From the NCBI RefSeq assembly GCF_029714205.1, contig NZ_CP121648.1, positions 6,016,501 through 6,080,500 of the forward strand: DNA of 64,000 nucleotides, given 5' to 3'. Numbering within the stretch: position 1 is the stretch's first letter; the number at the start of each line of letters is the position of its first letter. Source of the DNA: Methylobacterium sp. CB376 (lineage in GTDB: Bacteria > Pseudomonadota > Alphaproteobacteria > Rhizobiales > Beijerinckiaceae). Shown one piece after another: positions 1 to 9,694 of this stretch. The notes below the pieces were generated by a model that was given only the letters and a program-made list of their open reading frames with translations, had not been told where the DNA came from and ran no database searches. A program made the translations under genes and the position numbers.

Positions 1-381
1 AAGGCCGGACTCGGCCGACCGGACGGATTGCTGCACTACGAGAACAACATCATCTACGGATTCTTTCCGCTTCATGTCGGCATGCGCTGGTACTGGCGCG
101 ACATGGAAAGCCTGGAGCGCTTCGCCAAATCGGAGCCGCACCGGACCTGGTGGATGAACTTCCTCAAGGATAGCGGCGGCACCGCGATCTGGCACGAGAC
201 CTATCACATGCGCGGGGGCATGGAGGCGATCTACAGCGACCCGCGGGCGACGGGCTTCTCGGCCTTCCTGCCGCTGCAGCAGGCCCGCGGCTCGCTGCGG
301 AGCCGGCACCAGGCCTATGGGCAGGCGGATCTCGGTCACCTTCCCGCCGAGAACCCGCCGGACGTCCAGCCGGCCACGTAG
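1..381 (+). CDS. DUF4188-family protein, 3' part
   Basis: The reading frame is already open at base 1, so the gene begins before the window; about 126 residues are visible. The segment around MRWYWRDMESLERFAKSEPH and the later HETYHMRGGMEAIY are characteristic of the DUF4188 family, small proteins sometimes annotated as phenylacetaldoxime dehydratase or monooxygenase-like. No enzymatic role can be fixed from the sequence. The C-terminal tail after residue 85 is basic and low in complexity, as is common at the ends of GC-rich genes. About 140 bases separate it from the sigma-factor remnant that follows. Confidence 0.7.
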   Translation, partial: KAGLGRPDGLLHYENNIIYGFFPLHVGMRWYWRDMESLERFAKSEPHRTWWMNFLKDSGGTAIWHETYHMRGGMEAIYSDPRATGFSAFLPLQQARGSLRSRHQAYGQADLGHLPAENPPDVQPAT

Positions 382-518
382 GCCGGGCGAGGATGGGACC
401 GTGGCGGCGGGTCGGCCCGGAGCATCGGCCGCGGGCCGCGCCCGGGCGCGCGGGGCGGGGCGCGGGGCGGGAAACGTCGGCCTGACGCCGGGGAGGGCCG
501 CGCCGGGGCGCCCGCCGG

Positions 519-964
519 GACGAGGCGGCGCTGAGGGCGCTCTCCGGCCTCACCGCATCGAAACTTCTCGGCGTCATCCTGCATATCTGGCAGGGCGCGG
601 CGACCTCCGTGCCGGAGACCGGGAACCCGATGGCGCGGCTCAGCGCGGTCGCGCGCCATCGCGCCATCGACGTCGTCCGCCGCAGGACGGAGGCCCCATG
701 CCGGAGGGTGAGGACGGAGAGGATTGGCAGGCCCGCATCGCCGCTCCGCGCGACGGCGAGGCGGAGATCCTCGACCGCGAGGCCCTCCTGCACGGCCTGC
801 GCATCCTGGAGCCGGCGCGGCGCGACCGCATCCTGCGCGCCTGTTGCGAGCGCCTGTCGCGGGAGGAGCCCGACGCCCGCCACGCGCGGCCGGTCACCAC
901 CGCGAGGACGCGGCTGCATCGCGGGCGCGCCTCCCTGCGCGGCGGCCTGGAGCGGGCCGGATGA
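519..964 (+). pseudogene. ECF sigma factor remnant (deletion plus frameshift)
   Basis: From about 519 one frame reads as an ECF sigma region 2 (DEAALRALSGLTASKLLG, then HIWQGAATS and VARHRAIDVVRRRTEA). The roughly 20 residues that normally lie between the LLGVIL and IW segments are absent, so the core-binding helix is deleted. Near base 695 the homology jumps to another frame, which carries region 4 (LEPARRDRILRACCERLSRE, then ARPVTTARTRLHRGRASLRG). The stop of this second frame overlaps the anti-sigma start by ATGA (961-964), the normal arrangement for a sigma/anti-sigma pair. A stop codon at 483-485 limits any upstream start, and none is convincing. I read this as a dead sigma gene; a sequencing error could explain the frameshift but not the internal deletion. 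Confidence 0.7.
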
Positions 965-1650
965 GCGACGATCCCGACCTGCGCGCCGCCGAATACGTGC
1001 TGGGCACCCTCGACGCCGCGCAGCGCGCCGCCTTCGAGCGCGACCGCGATTCCGACCCGAAGCTCGCCGCGGCCCAGGCCTTCTGGGAGGCGCGGCTCGG
1101 GCCCCTGGCCGGGGCGGTGCCGCCCGTGGTGCCGAGCGCCGGCCTGTGGGCGGCGATCCGCGACGCCCTGCCGGAGCGCCGGCCCGCCGCCGCGCCCGCG
1201 ACCGACCCGATGCCGGCCCTGCGGCGCTGGCGCCGGATCGCGCTCGCGGCGGGCGCGCTCGCGGCGGGCCTCGCCCTGGTCATCGCCCTCGACGGCCTGC
1301 ATCCGGACCCGCCCGAGGCCCGCTACCTGGCGGTGATCGACCGCGGCGGCGACCTGCCGGCCCTCGTCGTCGGCCTCGACGCGCGGACCGGGATCGTGCA
1401 GGTGCGCGCCCTCGCCGCCGAGGCGCCGCGCGAGCGCAGCCTCGAACTCTGGTTCGTCGCGCAGGGAGCCTCGCCCCGCTCCCTCGGCCTCGTCGCCGAC
1501 GCGCCGCGCACCCGGCTCGTCCTGCCCGCCGCCGACCGGGCCGCCCTCGACGGCGCGACGCTCGCCGTCACGGTCGAGCCGCCCGGCGGCTCGCCCTCCG
1601 GCAACCCGACCGGGCCGGTCGTCTACAGCGGGCGGTTCGTGCGCGAGTGA
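961..1650 (+). CDS. Anti-sigma factor, RskA-like
   Basis: This 229-residue protein would normally hold the neighbouring ECF sigma factor at the membrane. The N-terminal part (AAEYVLGTLDAAQRAAFERD) is the zinc-finger-less anti-sigma domain. A single membrane helix follows at about residues 80-105 (IALAAGALAAGLALVIAL). The rest is the periplasmic RskA domain with the usual ELWFVAQGASPRSLG and VTVEPPGGSPSGNPTGPV signatures. The start is fixed by the ATGA overlap with the sigma remnant. It looks intact although its cognate sigma gene is broken, so it is either orphaned or acts on another ECF sigma factor. Confidence 0.85.
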   Translation: MSDDPDLRAAEYVLGTLDAAQRAAFERDRDSDPKLAAAQAFWEARLGPLAGAVPPVVPSAGLWAAIRDALPERRPAAAPATDPMPALRRWRRIALAAGALAAGLALVIALDGLHPDPPEARYLAVIDRGGDLPALVVGLDARTGIVQVRALAAEAPRERSLELWFVAQGASPRSLGLVADAPRTRLVLPAADRAALDGATLAVTVEPPGGSPSGNPTGPVVYSGRFVRE

Positions 1651-1810
1651 GGCGCCCGCCCGGATGGGCTGGCGGGCGGGCGGCCGCTGCGGCTAGACTG
1701 GCCCGCCTGAGGGCCCGCGCGCGGGCGGTCCGGCGCTTGCGGCGGGCGGGTGCACAGGCGGCCGGCCGTCCCGGATCGGGGCGCCGCCGACCAGGAACGA
1801 GGCGATCAGC

Positions 1811-3637
1811 ATGTGCGGCATCGTGGGTATCGTGGGCCGTGAGGCCGTGGCGGGACAGGTGATCGACGCCCTGCGGCGGCTCGAGTACCGCGGCTACGAC
1901 TCGGCAGGAATCGCGACTCTCGAGCAGGGCCGCCTGGAGCGCCGCCGCGCCGAGGGCAAGCTCACCAACCTGCAGCTCAAGCTCCTCCAGAACCCCCTCT
2001 CGGGCGCGATCGGCATCGGCCATACCCGCTGGGCCACCCACGGCCGGCCCAACGAGACCAACGCCCACCCGCACGCCACCGACCGCCTCGCGGTCGTCCA
2101 CAACGGCATCATCGAGAATTTCCGCGAGCTGAAGGCCGAGTTGCAGGCGAAGGGCTGCGTCTTCGAGACCGAGACCGACACCGAGGTCGTCGCCCAGGCC
2201 GTCACCCAGGCCATGCGCGAGGGCCTCTCCCCCGTCGCCGCCGTGGCGGCCGTGCTGCCGCGCCTGCGCGGCGCCTTCGCGCTCGCCTTCCTGTTCGCCG
2301 GCGAGGAGGATTTCCTGATCGGCGCCCGCCACGGCGCGCCGCTCGCCATCGGCTTCGGCGAGGGCGAGACTTATCTGGGCTCCGACGCCCTGGCGCTCGC
2401 CCCCTTCACCGACGAGATCACGTATCTCGACGAGGGCGACTGGGCCATCCTGACCCGGGAGGGCGCCGAGATCCGCGACCGGCAGGGCGCGGTGGTCGCC
2501 CGGCCCCGGCAGAGGATCGCGACGCAGGCCTTCCTGGTCGACAAGGGCAATCACCGCCACTTCATGGCCAAGGAGATCTACGAGCAGCCGGAGGTGGTGG
2601 GCCGCACGCTCGCCCACTACGTCGACCTCGCCGCCGGCCGCATCAGCCTGCCCGAGGCGCTGCCCTTCGACTTCGCCTCGCTCACCCGCCTGTCGATCAC
2701 CGCCTGCGGCACCGCCTACTATGCCGGGCTGGTGGCCAAGTACTGGTTCGAGCAGCTGGCGCGGCTGCCGGTCGAGATCGACGTCGCCTCCGAGACCCGC
2801 TACCGCGAGCCGCCGCTGGAGACGGGCGGGCTGACCCTCGTGATCTCGCAATCGGGCGAGACCGCCGACACGCTGGCCTCCCTGCGCTACGCCAAGGCCC
2901 AGGGCCAGCACGTGCTGGCGGTGGTGAACGTGCCGACCTCGACCATCGCCCGGGAGGCCTCGGCGGTGGTGCCGACGCTGGCCGGACCGGAGATCGGGGT
3001 GGCCTCGACCAAGGCCTTCTCCTGCCAGCTCACCGTCCTCCTCTGCCTCGCCATCGCGGCCGGGCGGGCGCGCGGCACGCTCGATCCGGCGCAGGAGCGG
3101 CGCCTGATCGACGCGCTGATCACGGTGCCGGGCCTGATGGCCGAGGCGCTCAAGCGCGAGGAGGAGATCGAGGTGCTGGCGCGCGAGATCGCGAAGGCGC
3201 GCGACGTGCTCTATCTCGGCCGCGGCACCGCCTACCCGATGGCGCTGGAGGGCGCGCTGAAGCTGAAGGAGATCTCCTACATCCACGCGGAGGGCTACGC
3301 GGCGGGCGAGCTGAAGCACGGCCCGATCGCGCTCATCGACGACGCGGTGCCGGTGATCGTGATCGCGCCGCACGACGCCACCTTCGAGAAGACGGTGTCG
3401 AACATGCAGGAGGTGGCGGCGCGCGGGGGCCGGATCGTGCTGATCGGGGACGCGACGGGGGCGGACGCGGCGGGGCTGGAGACGCTCGCGACGCTGCGGA
3501 TGCCGGCGCTGGATGCCGTGGTGGCGCCGATCGTCTACGCGGTGCCGATCCAGCTCCTCGCCTACCACACGGCCGTGGTGCTGGGCAAAGACGTCGACCA
3601 GCCCCGCAACCTCGCCAAGTCCGTCACCGTCGAGTGA
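1811..3637 (+). CDS. glmS: Glutamine--fructose-6-phosphate aminotransferase (isomerizing)
   Basis: GlmS makes glucosamine-6-phosphate from fructose-6-phosphate and glutamine, the first step of UDP-GlcNAc and cell-wall synthesis in the cytosol. The 608-residue length is typical. The protein opens MCGIVGIVG, giving the N-terminal nucleophile Cys2 after Met removal. The glutaminase domain runs to about residue 230 (THGRPNETNAHPH). Two SIS domains follow (SITACGTAYYAGLVA; then YLGRGTAYPMALEGALKLKE), and the C-terminus ends DVDQPRNLAKSVTVE, as in the family. There is no neighbouring glmU; it stands alone behind a roughly 160-base leader. Confidence 0.97.
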   Translation: MCGIVGIVGREAVAGQVIDALRRLEYRGYDSAGIATLEQGRLERRRAEGKLTNLQLKLLQNPLSGAIGIGHTRWATHGRPNETNAHPHATDRLAVVHNGIIENFRELKAELQAKGCVFETETDTEVVAQAVTQAMREGLSPVAAVAAVLPRLRGAFALAFLFAGEEDFLIGARHGAPLAIGFGEGETYLGSDALALAPFTDEITYLDEGDWAILTREGAEIRDRQGAVVARPRQRIATQAFLVDKGNHRHFMAKEIYEQPEVVGRTLAHYVDLAAGRISLPEALPFDFASLTRLSITACGTAYYAGLVAKYWFEQLARLPVEIDVASETRYREPPLETGGLTLVISQSGETADTLASLRYAKAQGQHVLAVVNVPTSTIAREASAVVPTLAGPEIGVASTKAFSCQLTVLLCLAIAAGRARGTLDPAQERRLIDALITVPGLMAEALKREEEIEVLAREIAKARDVLYLGRGTAYPMALEGALKLKEISYIHAEGYAAGELKHGPIALIDDAVPVIVIAPHDATFEKTVSNMQEVAARGGRIVLIGDATGADAAGLETLATLRMPALDAVVAPIVYAVPIQLLAYHTAVVLGKDVDQPRNLAKSVTVE

Positions 3638-3685
3638 TCCGCTGGGGGGACGCGTCCGCGCGCCGGGGCTCCCGCCGCCGCGGGT

Positions 3686-4285
3686 TCAGGCCTCGGCGCG
3701 GTGCTCCTCCCGCGCCGCCTCCCAGACCTCCCGGGCCGCGTCCGCGTTCATGGCGGCGATGCCGAGCCCGACCAGCAGGTCCGGCCAGGCGGAGGGCCAC
3801 AGGAAGGCCGTCACGAGGCCCGCCAGCACGATCGCCACGTTGGCGACCGCGTCGTTGCGGGCCGACAGGAAGGCCGCGCGGGTCAGGCTGCCGCTGTGGC
3901 CGCGATAGGCGGCCAGCATCAGCGCGCAGGCGAGGTTGACCGCGAGCGCGCCGAGCCCGGTGAGCGAGAGCGCCACCGCCTCCGGCGGCACCGGCGCGGC
4001 GAACTTCTCGTAGGCCGTCCACAGGGTGGCGAGGCCGGGCACGAGCAGGATCAGCGCCATCGCCATCCCGACCCGGGCGCGCAGGCGCGCGCGCCAGCCC
4101 AAAGCCACCAGGATCAGCAGGTTGACCGCGGCGTCCTCCAGGAAGTCGACGCTGTCGGCGAAGAGCGACACCGACCCGATGGCGAGCGCCACAGCGAACT
4201 CGACCCCGAAATAGCCGAGGTTGAGGGCCGCCACGATCGCCACCACGCGGCGCAGACCGCCCGGATCCTGGCCGGCGCCCGTCAT
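3686..4285 (-). CDS. Cation transporter, CDF-like membrane domain
   Basis: This 199-residue membrane protein has about six hydrophobic helices. Its SVSLFADSVDFLEDAAVN segment is the metal-site helix of cation diffusion facilitator proteins, and SARNDAVANVAIVLAGLV matches the second conserved helix pair. It lacks the long cytoplasmic C-terminal domain of standard CDF exporters, as in the short cation-transporter subgroup. I chose the ATG at 4285 because the region upstream in frame is low-complexity and unlike a membrane protein. It converges on glmS with a 48-base gap. Substrate unknown; a divalent metal such as Zn or Co is likely. Confidence 0.75.
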   Translation of the reverse strand: MTGAGQDPGGLRRVVAIVAALNLGYFGVEFAVALAIGSVSLFADSVDFLEDAAVNLLILVALGWRARLRARVGMAMALILLVPGLATLWTAYEKFAAPVPPEAVALSLTGLGALAVNLACALMLAAYRGHSGSLTRAAFLSARNDAVANVAIVLAGLVTAFLWPSAWPDLLVGLGIAAMNADAAREVWEAAREEHRAEA

Positions 4286-4475
4286 CGGCCGGTCTTCCCG
4301 TCGTGCGACACCGGCATGGCTCCCGCGGTCCCCCGGCCGGGGCGTAGCGGGCCGGCGCGCGCCCGGCAAGCCGTCCGCCCGGGCGGCCGCGCGCGTGCCT
4401 GCGCCTTCGAGTTGTGTTAGTTGACCATTGCAATTGCGAGCCGTGACGTTCCGCGGGACAGCCGGAGACCGGACC

Positions 4476-4832
4476 ATGCGGCGGGGGTTGATCGCACTCG
4501 GCGTGATCGGCGTGCCGCTCGCGGCCGCGGCGGAGGAGGGCGCCCGGCCGCGGCGGCTGCAGGTGCGCGAGGGCGCGCTCCTCTGCGTCTCCCCCTTCAG
4601 CTTCGCGGTCGCCGCCAAGGCGGCGCAGGATCCGGGCTGGCTGGCCGAGAACGGCTGCCTCGTCGCCAAGCCCGGCCTCGCCGTGCTGCGCCTGGGCGCG
4701 GTGAGGCCGGTCGCGGGCGGCCCGGCCTGGAACGTGCGGGTGACGGCGGGCGGGCCGGCGGGCCTCGTGGTCTGGGGCCGTCCGCAGGATTTTCGCCTGG
4801 AGAGCGGCGAGCCGGTCCCCCAGGATTACTGA
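4476..4832 (+). CDS. Small secreted hypothetical protein
   Basis: Hypothetical protein of 118 residues starting at the ATG preceded by CGGAGA. The N-terminus ([20 protein letters not shown]) is a typical Sec signal peptide with cleavage near AAA-EE. The mature part is a small, probably beta-rich domain with two cysteines (LLCVSPFSF and ENGCLVAK), which could form one disulfide in the periplasm. I do not recognise the family. A start 48 bases upstream is possible but lacks a ribosome binding site. Confidence 0.5.
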   Translation: MRRGLIALGVIGVPLAAAAEEGARPRRLQVREGALLCVSPFSFAVAAKAAQDPGWLAENGCLVAKPGLAVLRLGAVRPVAGGPAWNVRVTAGGPAGLVVWGRPQDFRLESGEPVPQDY

Positions 4833-4869
4833 GGCGGCCGGCGGGCGCGCCGGCGCGCAGACGGCGCGC

Positions 4870-5148
4870 GTGGGCGACATCAACGGCCGGTCGCGGCGGG
4901 TGCCGGTCCTGTGCAAGATCGCCCCCGCGGTGCCCGACATGCACATGGAGGACGTGCACATCGAGGATGTGCACCGGGCGCGCGGCATCATGGGCATCCT
5001 GGGCGACCTCGACCGGGCCGGCCTCATCGACGCGACGGCCGGATCGGTCCATGCGGGGAGCCTCGCCGCCGCCCTCGCGCGCTGGGACGTGCGCCGCACC
5101 GACGGCCCGGCGGTCCACGCCGTCTACCGGGCCGCGCGGCGGGTCTGA
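4870..5148 (+). pseudogene. ilvD: ilvD (dihydroxy-acid dehydratase) internal fragment
   Basis: These 92 codons resemble only a middle stretch of IlvD/Edd enzymes: [39 protein letters not shown], then [20 protein letters not shown]. Full IlvD has about 570-610 residues, so the N-terminal 300 and C-terminal 200 residues, including most of the iron-sulfur site, are missing. Within the fragment the MEDVH motif is tandemly repeated as [11 protein letters not shown], a small in-frame duplication. It starts right after the preceding small gene, with no promoter visible. It is best read as a degraded copy; the working ilvD must lie elsewhere. Confidence 0.65.
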
Positions 5149-5738
5149 TCCCGGCGGTCATGGCTCACGACCGCCGGGTCCGTTCTCGACGTGTCGTCGA
5201 GCCATCGGCTCGAGCCTCTTCCGACGATGTGGATGCCGGTTCGTCGCAGACAATGCGGCACAATCGCGAACCGAGAGCAGCGTTCGACGGCAACGTGATC
5301 GGGCGCTGCTCGCGTGTCGACGCTCCGAGAGGGACGGCGGCCCGATGCATCGGCATCCCGGGCAATCGGCACGATCCCGCCGAGCCGGGATCCGCCGGGC
5401 AGCCCGGCCCGTCGCCGGAGCCGCTCGCCGCATTCCCCAAGGGAATTTCGTCTTATCGCCGGATTGCGGCCGCCCCGCCCCGGACGGATCCGTCAAACCG
5501 GAACACACCTTCCGACATGATGTCGCGACTGCCTGTATTGTGAAAACAACCAGCATCGCCTCACGCCGATCCGCATCGGATCCACGACAGGATCACGATT
5601 TCGGAATCGACGGGAATTAGCGGAATCTTCACAGGTGGCTGCAATAATCTCTCTGCACGGCGATCGAAATCCGCAGCATCGGGGCGGTGCAGGATTTTAT
5701 TCGCGTCATGCCGAGCATATGGTGAGGAGTGTCTTGGA
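5149..5738. other. Intergenic, no gene recognised
   Basis: About 590 bases between the ilvD scrap and the chemoreceptor gene. The short open frames here have no recognisable motifs. Its last 150 bases are distinctly less GC-rich than the flanks, as expected for the promoter and leader of the chemoreceptor gene, but I could not single out a sigma-factor site. Confidence 0.4.
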
Positions 5739-7217
5739 ATGTGGACACACGCCCGGAGGCCCAGCCGGAACCGGATGGAGAGTGCGGCCCTCGCGGCGCT
5801 GCGGACCAACGTCATGATCGCCGACGCGGACATGCGGATCACCTACATGAACCCGGCGCTGCGGGATTTCATGCGGGCCGCCGAGGCCGACATCAAGGCC
5901 GAACTGCCGCGCTTCGATGCGGCGGCGCTGATCGGCAGCACGATCGACATCTTCCACAAGGATCCGTCGCATCAGCGGCGCATGCTCGCCGCCCTGGAGG
6001 AACCGCACGCGGCCACGATCCGGGTCGGCACGCGCGTCTTCGACCTGCTGGTCTCGCCGGTGCGCCGGGAGGGCCGGCGCCTGGGCTACGTCGTGGAGTG
6101 GAGCGACGCGCGGGAGCGCCTGCTCAACCTGGACTATTCGAGCCAGATCGCCGCGATCGGCCGCTCGCAGGCGGTGGCGGAGTTCAGGCCGGACGGCACC
6201 CTCGTCACGGCCAACACCAATTTCCTCACCCTGATGGGCTACGGGCTGGAGGAGATCCGGGGCAAGCACCACCGCATCTTCGTCGAGCCGGAGGTGGCCG
6301 CGGGGCCGGACTACGCCGCGTTCTGGGAGCGGCTGCGGCGCGGCGAGTACCAGGCCTCGCAGTTCAAGCGCCTCGCCCGGAACGGCCAGCCTGTCTGGAT
6401 CGAGGGCTCCTACAACCCGATCCTCGACCGGCACGGGGCGGTCTCGAAGATCGTCAAGTTCGCGAGCGACGTCACGGCGGAGGTGACGCGGCTCACCGAG
6501 CTGAAGCGCCTGATGGACCGCAACTTCGTCGAGGTGGACCGCGCCGTCGGGCAGTCGAACGCGCAGGCGGACCAAGCCCGGCAGGCGGCCGGCAAGACCT
6601 CCGGCAGCGTCCAATCCGTGGCCGCCGCCGCCGACGAGCTGGCGCAGTCGATCCAGGAGATCGCCGCCAGCATGAGCCGGGCCCGCGGCGCCAGCGACGC
6701 GGCCCACCACCAGACCGAGCAGGCCGGCGAGCTGACCCAGACGCTCACCGCGACGGCGGCGGCGATGAACGGCATCGTCGGCATGATCCAGAGCATCGCC
6801 AGCCAGATCAACCTGCTGGCGCTCAACGCGACGATCGAGTCCGCCCGCGCCGGCGAGGCCGGCCGCGGCTTCGCGGTCGTGGCCCAGGAGGTGAAGAACC
6901 TCGCCCACCAAGCCTCCCGCGCCACCGATCAGATCGCCGGCGAGATCGGCAACATCCAGTCGGTGTCCAAGCAGGTGGTCGACGCGCTCCAGGAGATCCA
7001 GGGCTCGGTCGGCACCATGCGCGACCACGTCGTGCGCACGGCCGCGGCCGTGGAGGAGCAGAGCGCGGTGACCCGGGACATGTCCGCCAGCATGCAGGAC
7101 GCGGCAGGCGCGGTGAGCGCCTTCGCGCAGAACATCGTGGCGATCTCGCAGGCGGTGGAGAGCGTCTCGCAGGCGGTGGAGACCACCAAGGACGCCGCCC
7201 GCGTGCTGGCGCGCTGA
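5739..7217 (+). CDS. Soluble methyl-accepting chemotaxis protein with two PAS domains
   Basis: A cytoplasmic chemoreceptor of 492 residues without membrane helices. Two PAS domains come first: residues about 20-140 ([19 protein letters not shown]) and 150-260 ([20 protein letters not shown], then a PAC-like [17 protein letters not shown]). The MCP signalling domain follows, with the highly conserved hairpin tip [20 protein letters not shown] followed by [15 protein letters not shown]. It probably senses redox state or a small cytosolic ligand through a PAS cofactor and feeds CheA/CheW. The start at 5739 has a good Shine-Dalgarno (GGTGAGGAG); an internal ATG at 5775 is an alternative. No che genes lie nearby. 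Confidence 0.92.
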   Translation: MWTHARRPSRNRMESAALAALRTNVMIADADMRITYMNPALRDFMRAAEADIKAELPRFDAAALIGSTIDIFHKDPSHQRRMLAALEEPHAATIRVGTRVFDLLVSPVRREGRRLGYVVEWSDARERLLNLDYSSQIAAIGRSQAVAEFRPDGTLVTANTNFLTLMGYGLEEIRGKHHRIFVEPEVAAGPDYAAFWERLRRGEYQASQFKRLARNGQPVWIEGSYNPILDRHGAVSKIVKFASDVTAEVTRLTELKRLMDRNFVEVDRAVGQSNAQADQARQAAGKTSGSVQSVAAAADELAQSIQEIAASMSRARGASDAAHHQTEQAGELTQTLTATAAAMNGIVGMIQSIASQINLLALNATIESARAGEAGRGFAVVAQEVKNLAHQASRATDQIAGEIGNIQSVSKQVVDALQEIQGSVGTMRDHVVRTAAAVEEQSAVTRDMSASMQDAAGAVSAFAQNIVAISQAVESVSQAVETTKDAARVLAR

Positions 7218-7253
7218 GGCGCCGGCGCGGCCCGCGCGGACGGCGGTGCGCCG

Positions 7254-8141
7254 CTACAGCACCGGGACGCCGCGCTGCTTGGCGTGGTCGCCCGGCTCGA
7301 CGTGGATCGACACCACGGCGCCGGGCAGCGCGGCCTCGATCGCCTCCTCCAGGCGGTCGCAGATCGCGTGCGACTCCGCCACCGTCATCTCGCCCGGCAC
7401 GACGAGGTGGAAATCGATGAAGGTCGCCTGGCCGGCGTGGCGCGTGCGCACGTCGTGCGCCTCGAGGGCGCCCGCCCCGTGCTCGGAGATCAGGCCGCGG
7501 ATCTGCTCCAGCATCTCGGGGGCGGCCGCCTGGTCCATCAGGCCGTTGACCGAGTCCCGCACCATCCCCCAGCCCGACCACAGGATGTTGAGCGCGACCA
7601 GCGCGGCGATGGCCGGGTCGAGGAGGAGCCAGCCGGTCGCGGTGGTGAGGCCGACGCCCGCGAGCACGCCGACCGAGGTCACGACGTCGGACATCACGTG
7701 GCGGCCGTCCGCGACCAGGGCCGGCGAGCGCCACGCCCGGCCGCGGCGCAGCAGCATCCAGGCCCAGGCGGCGTTGACGACGGTCGCCGCGCCGTTCACG
7801 GCCAGTCCGAGCAGGGGCAGGTCGATCGCCTTCGGGGCGAGATAGGCCTCGTAGGCGTCCTTCAGGATCATGATCGCCGCGACCACGATCAGCGCCCCCT
7901 CGATCACCGCCGAGAAGTACTCGGCCTTGTGGTGGCCGTAGGGGTGTTCCTGGTCGGCCGGCTGGGCGGCCACGCGCAGGGCGACGAAGGCGGTGGCGGC
8001 CGCCACGACGTTGACGATGCTCTCGAGCGCGTCCGAGTAGAGCGCGAGGCTGCCCGTGAGCCACCACGCGCCGAACTTCAGGGCGAGCACGACGATCCCG
8101 AGCCCCGTGCTCACCAGGGCCGCGGCCTGCGCGCGTTCCAT
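7254..8141 (-). CDS. Cation diffusion facilitator family exporter
   Basis: CDF metal exporter of 295 residues. The N-terminal membrane domain carries ALYSDALESIVNVVAA and DGRHVMSDVVTSVGVL, which supply the HD-DD type metal-binding acidic and histidine residues in helices 2 and 5. HPYGHHKAEYFSAVIEGAL is the FieF/CzcD-like loop. The C-terminal cytoplasmic domain (HDVRTRHAGQATFIDFHLVV through VSIHVEP) is the ferredoxin-like dimerisation domain. The ATG at 8141 begins where homology begins; longer starts add unrelated residues. Likely substrates are Zn, Fe or Co. It converges on the chemoreceptor gene. Confidence 0.9.
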   Translation of the reverse strand: MERAQAAALVSTGLGIVVLALKFGAWWLTGSLALYSDALESIVNVVAAATAFVALRVAAQPADQEHPYGHHKAEYFSAVIEGALIVVAAIMILKDAYEAYLAPKAIDLPLLGLAVNGAATVVNAAWAWMLLRRGRAWRSPALVADGRHVMSDVVTSVGVLAGVGLTTATGWLLLDPAIAALVALNILWSGWGMVRDSVNGLMDQAAAPEMLEQIRGLISEHGAGALEAHDVRTRHAGQATFIDFHLVVPGEMTVAESHAICDRLEEAIEAALPGAVVSIHVEPGDHAKQRGVPVL

Positions 8142-8304
8142 CTCACGAATTCCATCGGCGACGCCCCGGCCGGGCGGGGCGCCGGCCTCATAAGCGGCGC
8201 TCCCCCGGGAAGGCCACGGCACATGTCTTAGCCGGGGCTAAGCCCCCGCCGGAAGCGGGGCGGGATGATCGCCGCCGCGCCGGTGGCGCCGGCGGCGACG
8301 AGGC

Positions 8305-8505
8305 TCAGGAGACGGCCGGGGCGCCCCGGCGCGCCTCCTCCCGCACGCGGCTCACCTGCGCGCGCGCCCGCGCGGCGGCCGCCTTGCGGGCGTAGTGGCG
8401 GCGCAGGAAGCCGAAATGGGCCGAGGTGGCGAGCGCCTCCAGGCGCTCGGCCTCGCATTCCCACCAGGTCACCAGCTCCGCATCGAGCGTCGGATGGTTC
8501 GACAT
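8305..8505 (-). CDS. Small hypothetical protein
   Basis: A 66-residue protein preceded by a strong ribosome binding site on the minus strand (AAGGAGGG, 12 bases before the ATG). The sequence is acidic then basic: [20 protein letters not shown], followed by a helical arginine/alanine-rich half. It could form a helical hairpin. I do not recognise the family. It is divergently placed to queA, whose start is 100 bases away. Confidence 0.55.
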   Translation of the reverse strand: MSNHPTLDAELVTWWECEAERLEALATSAHFGFLRRHYARKAAAARARAQVSRVREEARRGAPAVS

Positions 8506-8605
8506 CGCCAGGATCCCTCCTTCGCGGCTGCCTCTAGATGGCGCGGGCGCGCCGGCCGCGCCACCGGGCATTGATCCGCAGGGCCGATCCGTGCTGTTGG
8601 CCCCC

Positions 8606-9694
8606 ATGCGCGTGGATCTGTTCGATTTCGACCTGCCGGAGGCGCTGATCGCGCTGCGCCCGGTCGAGCCCCGGGACGCGGCCCGCCTGCTGCGCGTCGC
8701 GCCGGGCCACCCCCTGGCCGAGGCCCGGGTGCGCGACCTGCCCGCCCTGCTGCGGCCGGGCGACTGCCTCGTCTTCAACGACACCAGGGTGATCCCGGCC
8801 CGCCTGCGCGGCCTGCGCGCCCGTCCGGACGGGTCGAGCGTCCGCGTCGAGGCGATGCTGCACCGGCGCGAGGGGCCGGATTGCTGGCGCGCCTTCGCCC
8901 GGCCGGGCAAGCGCCTGCGCGAGGGCGACCGCATCCGCTTCGGCAGCGGCCGGGACGGGAGCGCCTGCGACCTCGGCCACCTCGACGCGACGGTGGCGGC
9001 GCGCGGGGAGGAGGGCGAGATCACCCTGGCCTTCGATCTCGCGGGCGCCTTCCTGGACGAGGCGGTGGCGCGGCTCGGGGAACTGCCCCTGCCGCCCTAC
9101 ATCGCCGGCCGGCGCCCGGCGGATGCCCGCGACGCCGCCGATTACCAGACCGTCTACGCCCGCGAGCCCGGGGCCGTGGCGGCGCCGACCGCGGGCCTGC
9201 ACTTCACGCCCGACCTCCTGGCGCGGCTCGGCGCGGCCGGGATCGGCGAGGCCCGCCTCACGCTGCATGTCGGGGCCGGCACCTTCCTGCCCGTGAAGGC
9301 GCAGGACACCGAGGCCCACCGCATGCACGCCGAGACCGGCGAGATCACGCCCGGCACGGCGGCGCGGCTCAACCGGGCGCGCGCCGAGGGCGGGCGGATC
9401 GTGGCGGTCGGCACCACCTCGCTGCGCCTCCTCGAATCCGCCGCCGAGCCCGACGGTACGATCCGGCCCTTCGCGGGGGCGACCGACATCTTCATCACGC
9501 CGGGCTACCGCTTCCGGGCGGTGGACGTCCTGATGACGAATTTCCACCTGCCGCGCTCGACCCTGTTCATGCTGGTGAGCGCCTTCGCGGGGCTCGAGAC
9601 GATGCGGGCGGCCTACGCGCACGCCGTCGCGCAGGGTTACCGCTTCTACTCCTACGGGGACGCGAGCCTCCTGTTCCGGGCCGAGGGCCGATGA
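8606..9694 (+). CDS. queA: S-adenosylmethionine:tRNA ribosyltransferase-isomerase
   Basis: QueA transfers the ribosyl part of SAM to preQ1 in tRNA anticodons, producing epoxyqueuosine. It has 362 residues, normal for the family. Family signatures are clear: [16 protein letters not shown] near the N-terminus, [35 protein letters not shown], and [20 protein letters not shown] near the end. I set the start at the ATG of [16 protein letters not shown], which matches homologs. The stop codon overlaps the tgt start by ATGA, so the two queuosine genes are translationally coupled. Confidence 0.96.
   Translation: MRVDLFDFDLPEALIALRPVEPRDAARLLRVAPGHPLAEARVRDLPALLRPGDCLVFNDTRVIPARLRGLRARPDGSSVRVEAMLHRREGPDCWRAFARPGKRLREGDRIRFGSGRDGSACDLGHLDATVAARGEEGEITLAFDLAGAFLDEAVARLGELPLPPYIAGRRPADARDAADYQTVYAREPGAVAAPTAGLHFTPDLLARLGAAGIGEARLTLHVGAGTFLPVKAQDTEAHRMHAETGEITPGTAARLNRARAEGGRIVAVGTTSLRLLESAAEPDGTIRPFAGATDIFITPGYRFRAVDVLMTNFHLPRSTLFMLVSAFAGLETMRAAYAHAVAQGYRFYSYGDASLLFRAEGR

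Noticed and set aside
1660..1810. glmS ribozyme in the glmS leader
   Set aside because: The leader does not show the conserved ribozyme core, and this riboswitch is essentially confined to Gram-positive bacteria.
1568..3568. 666-codon open frame antisense to glmS
   Set aside because: Shadow of glmS in GC-rich DNA; composition is Arg/Gly/Asp/Leu biased and it has no motifs.
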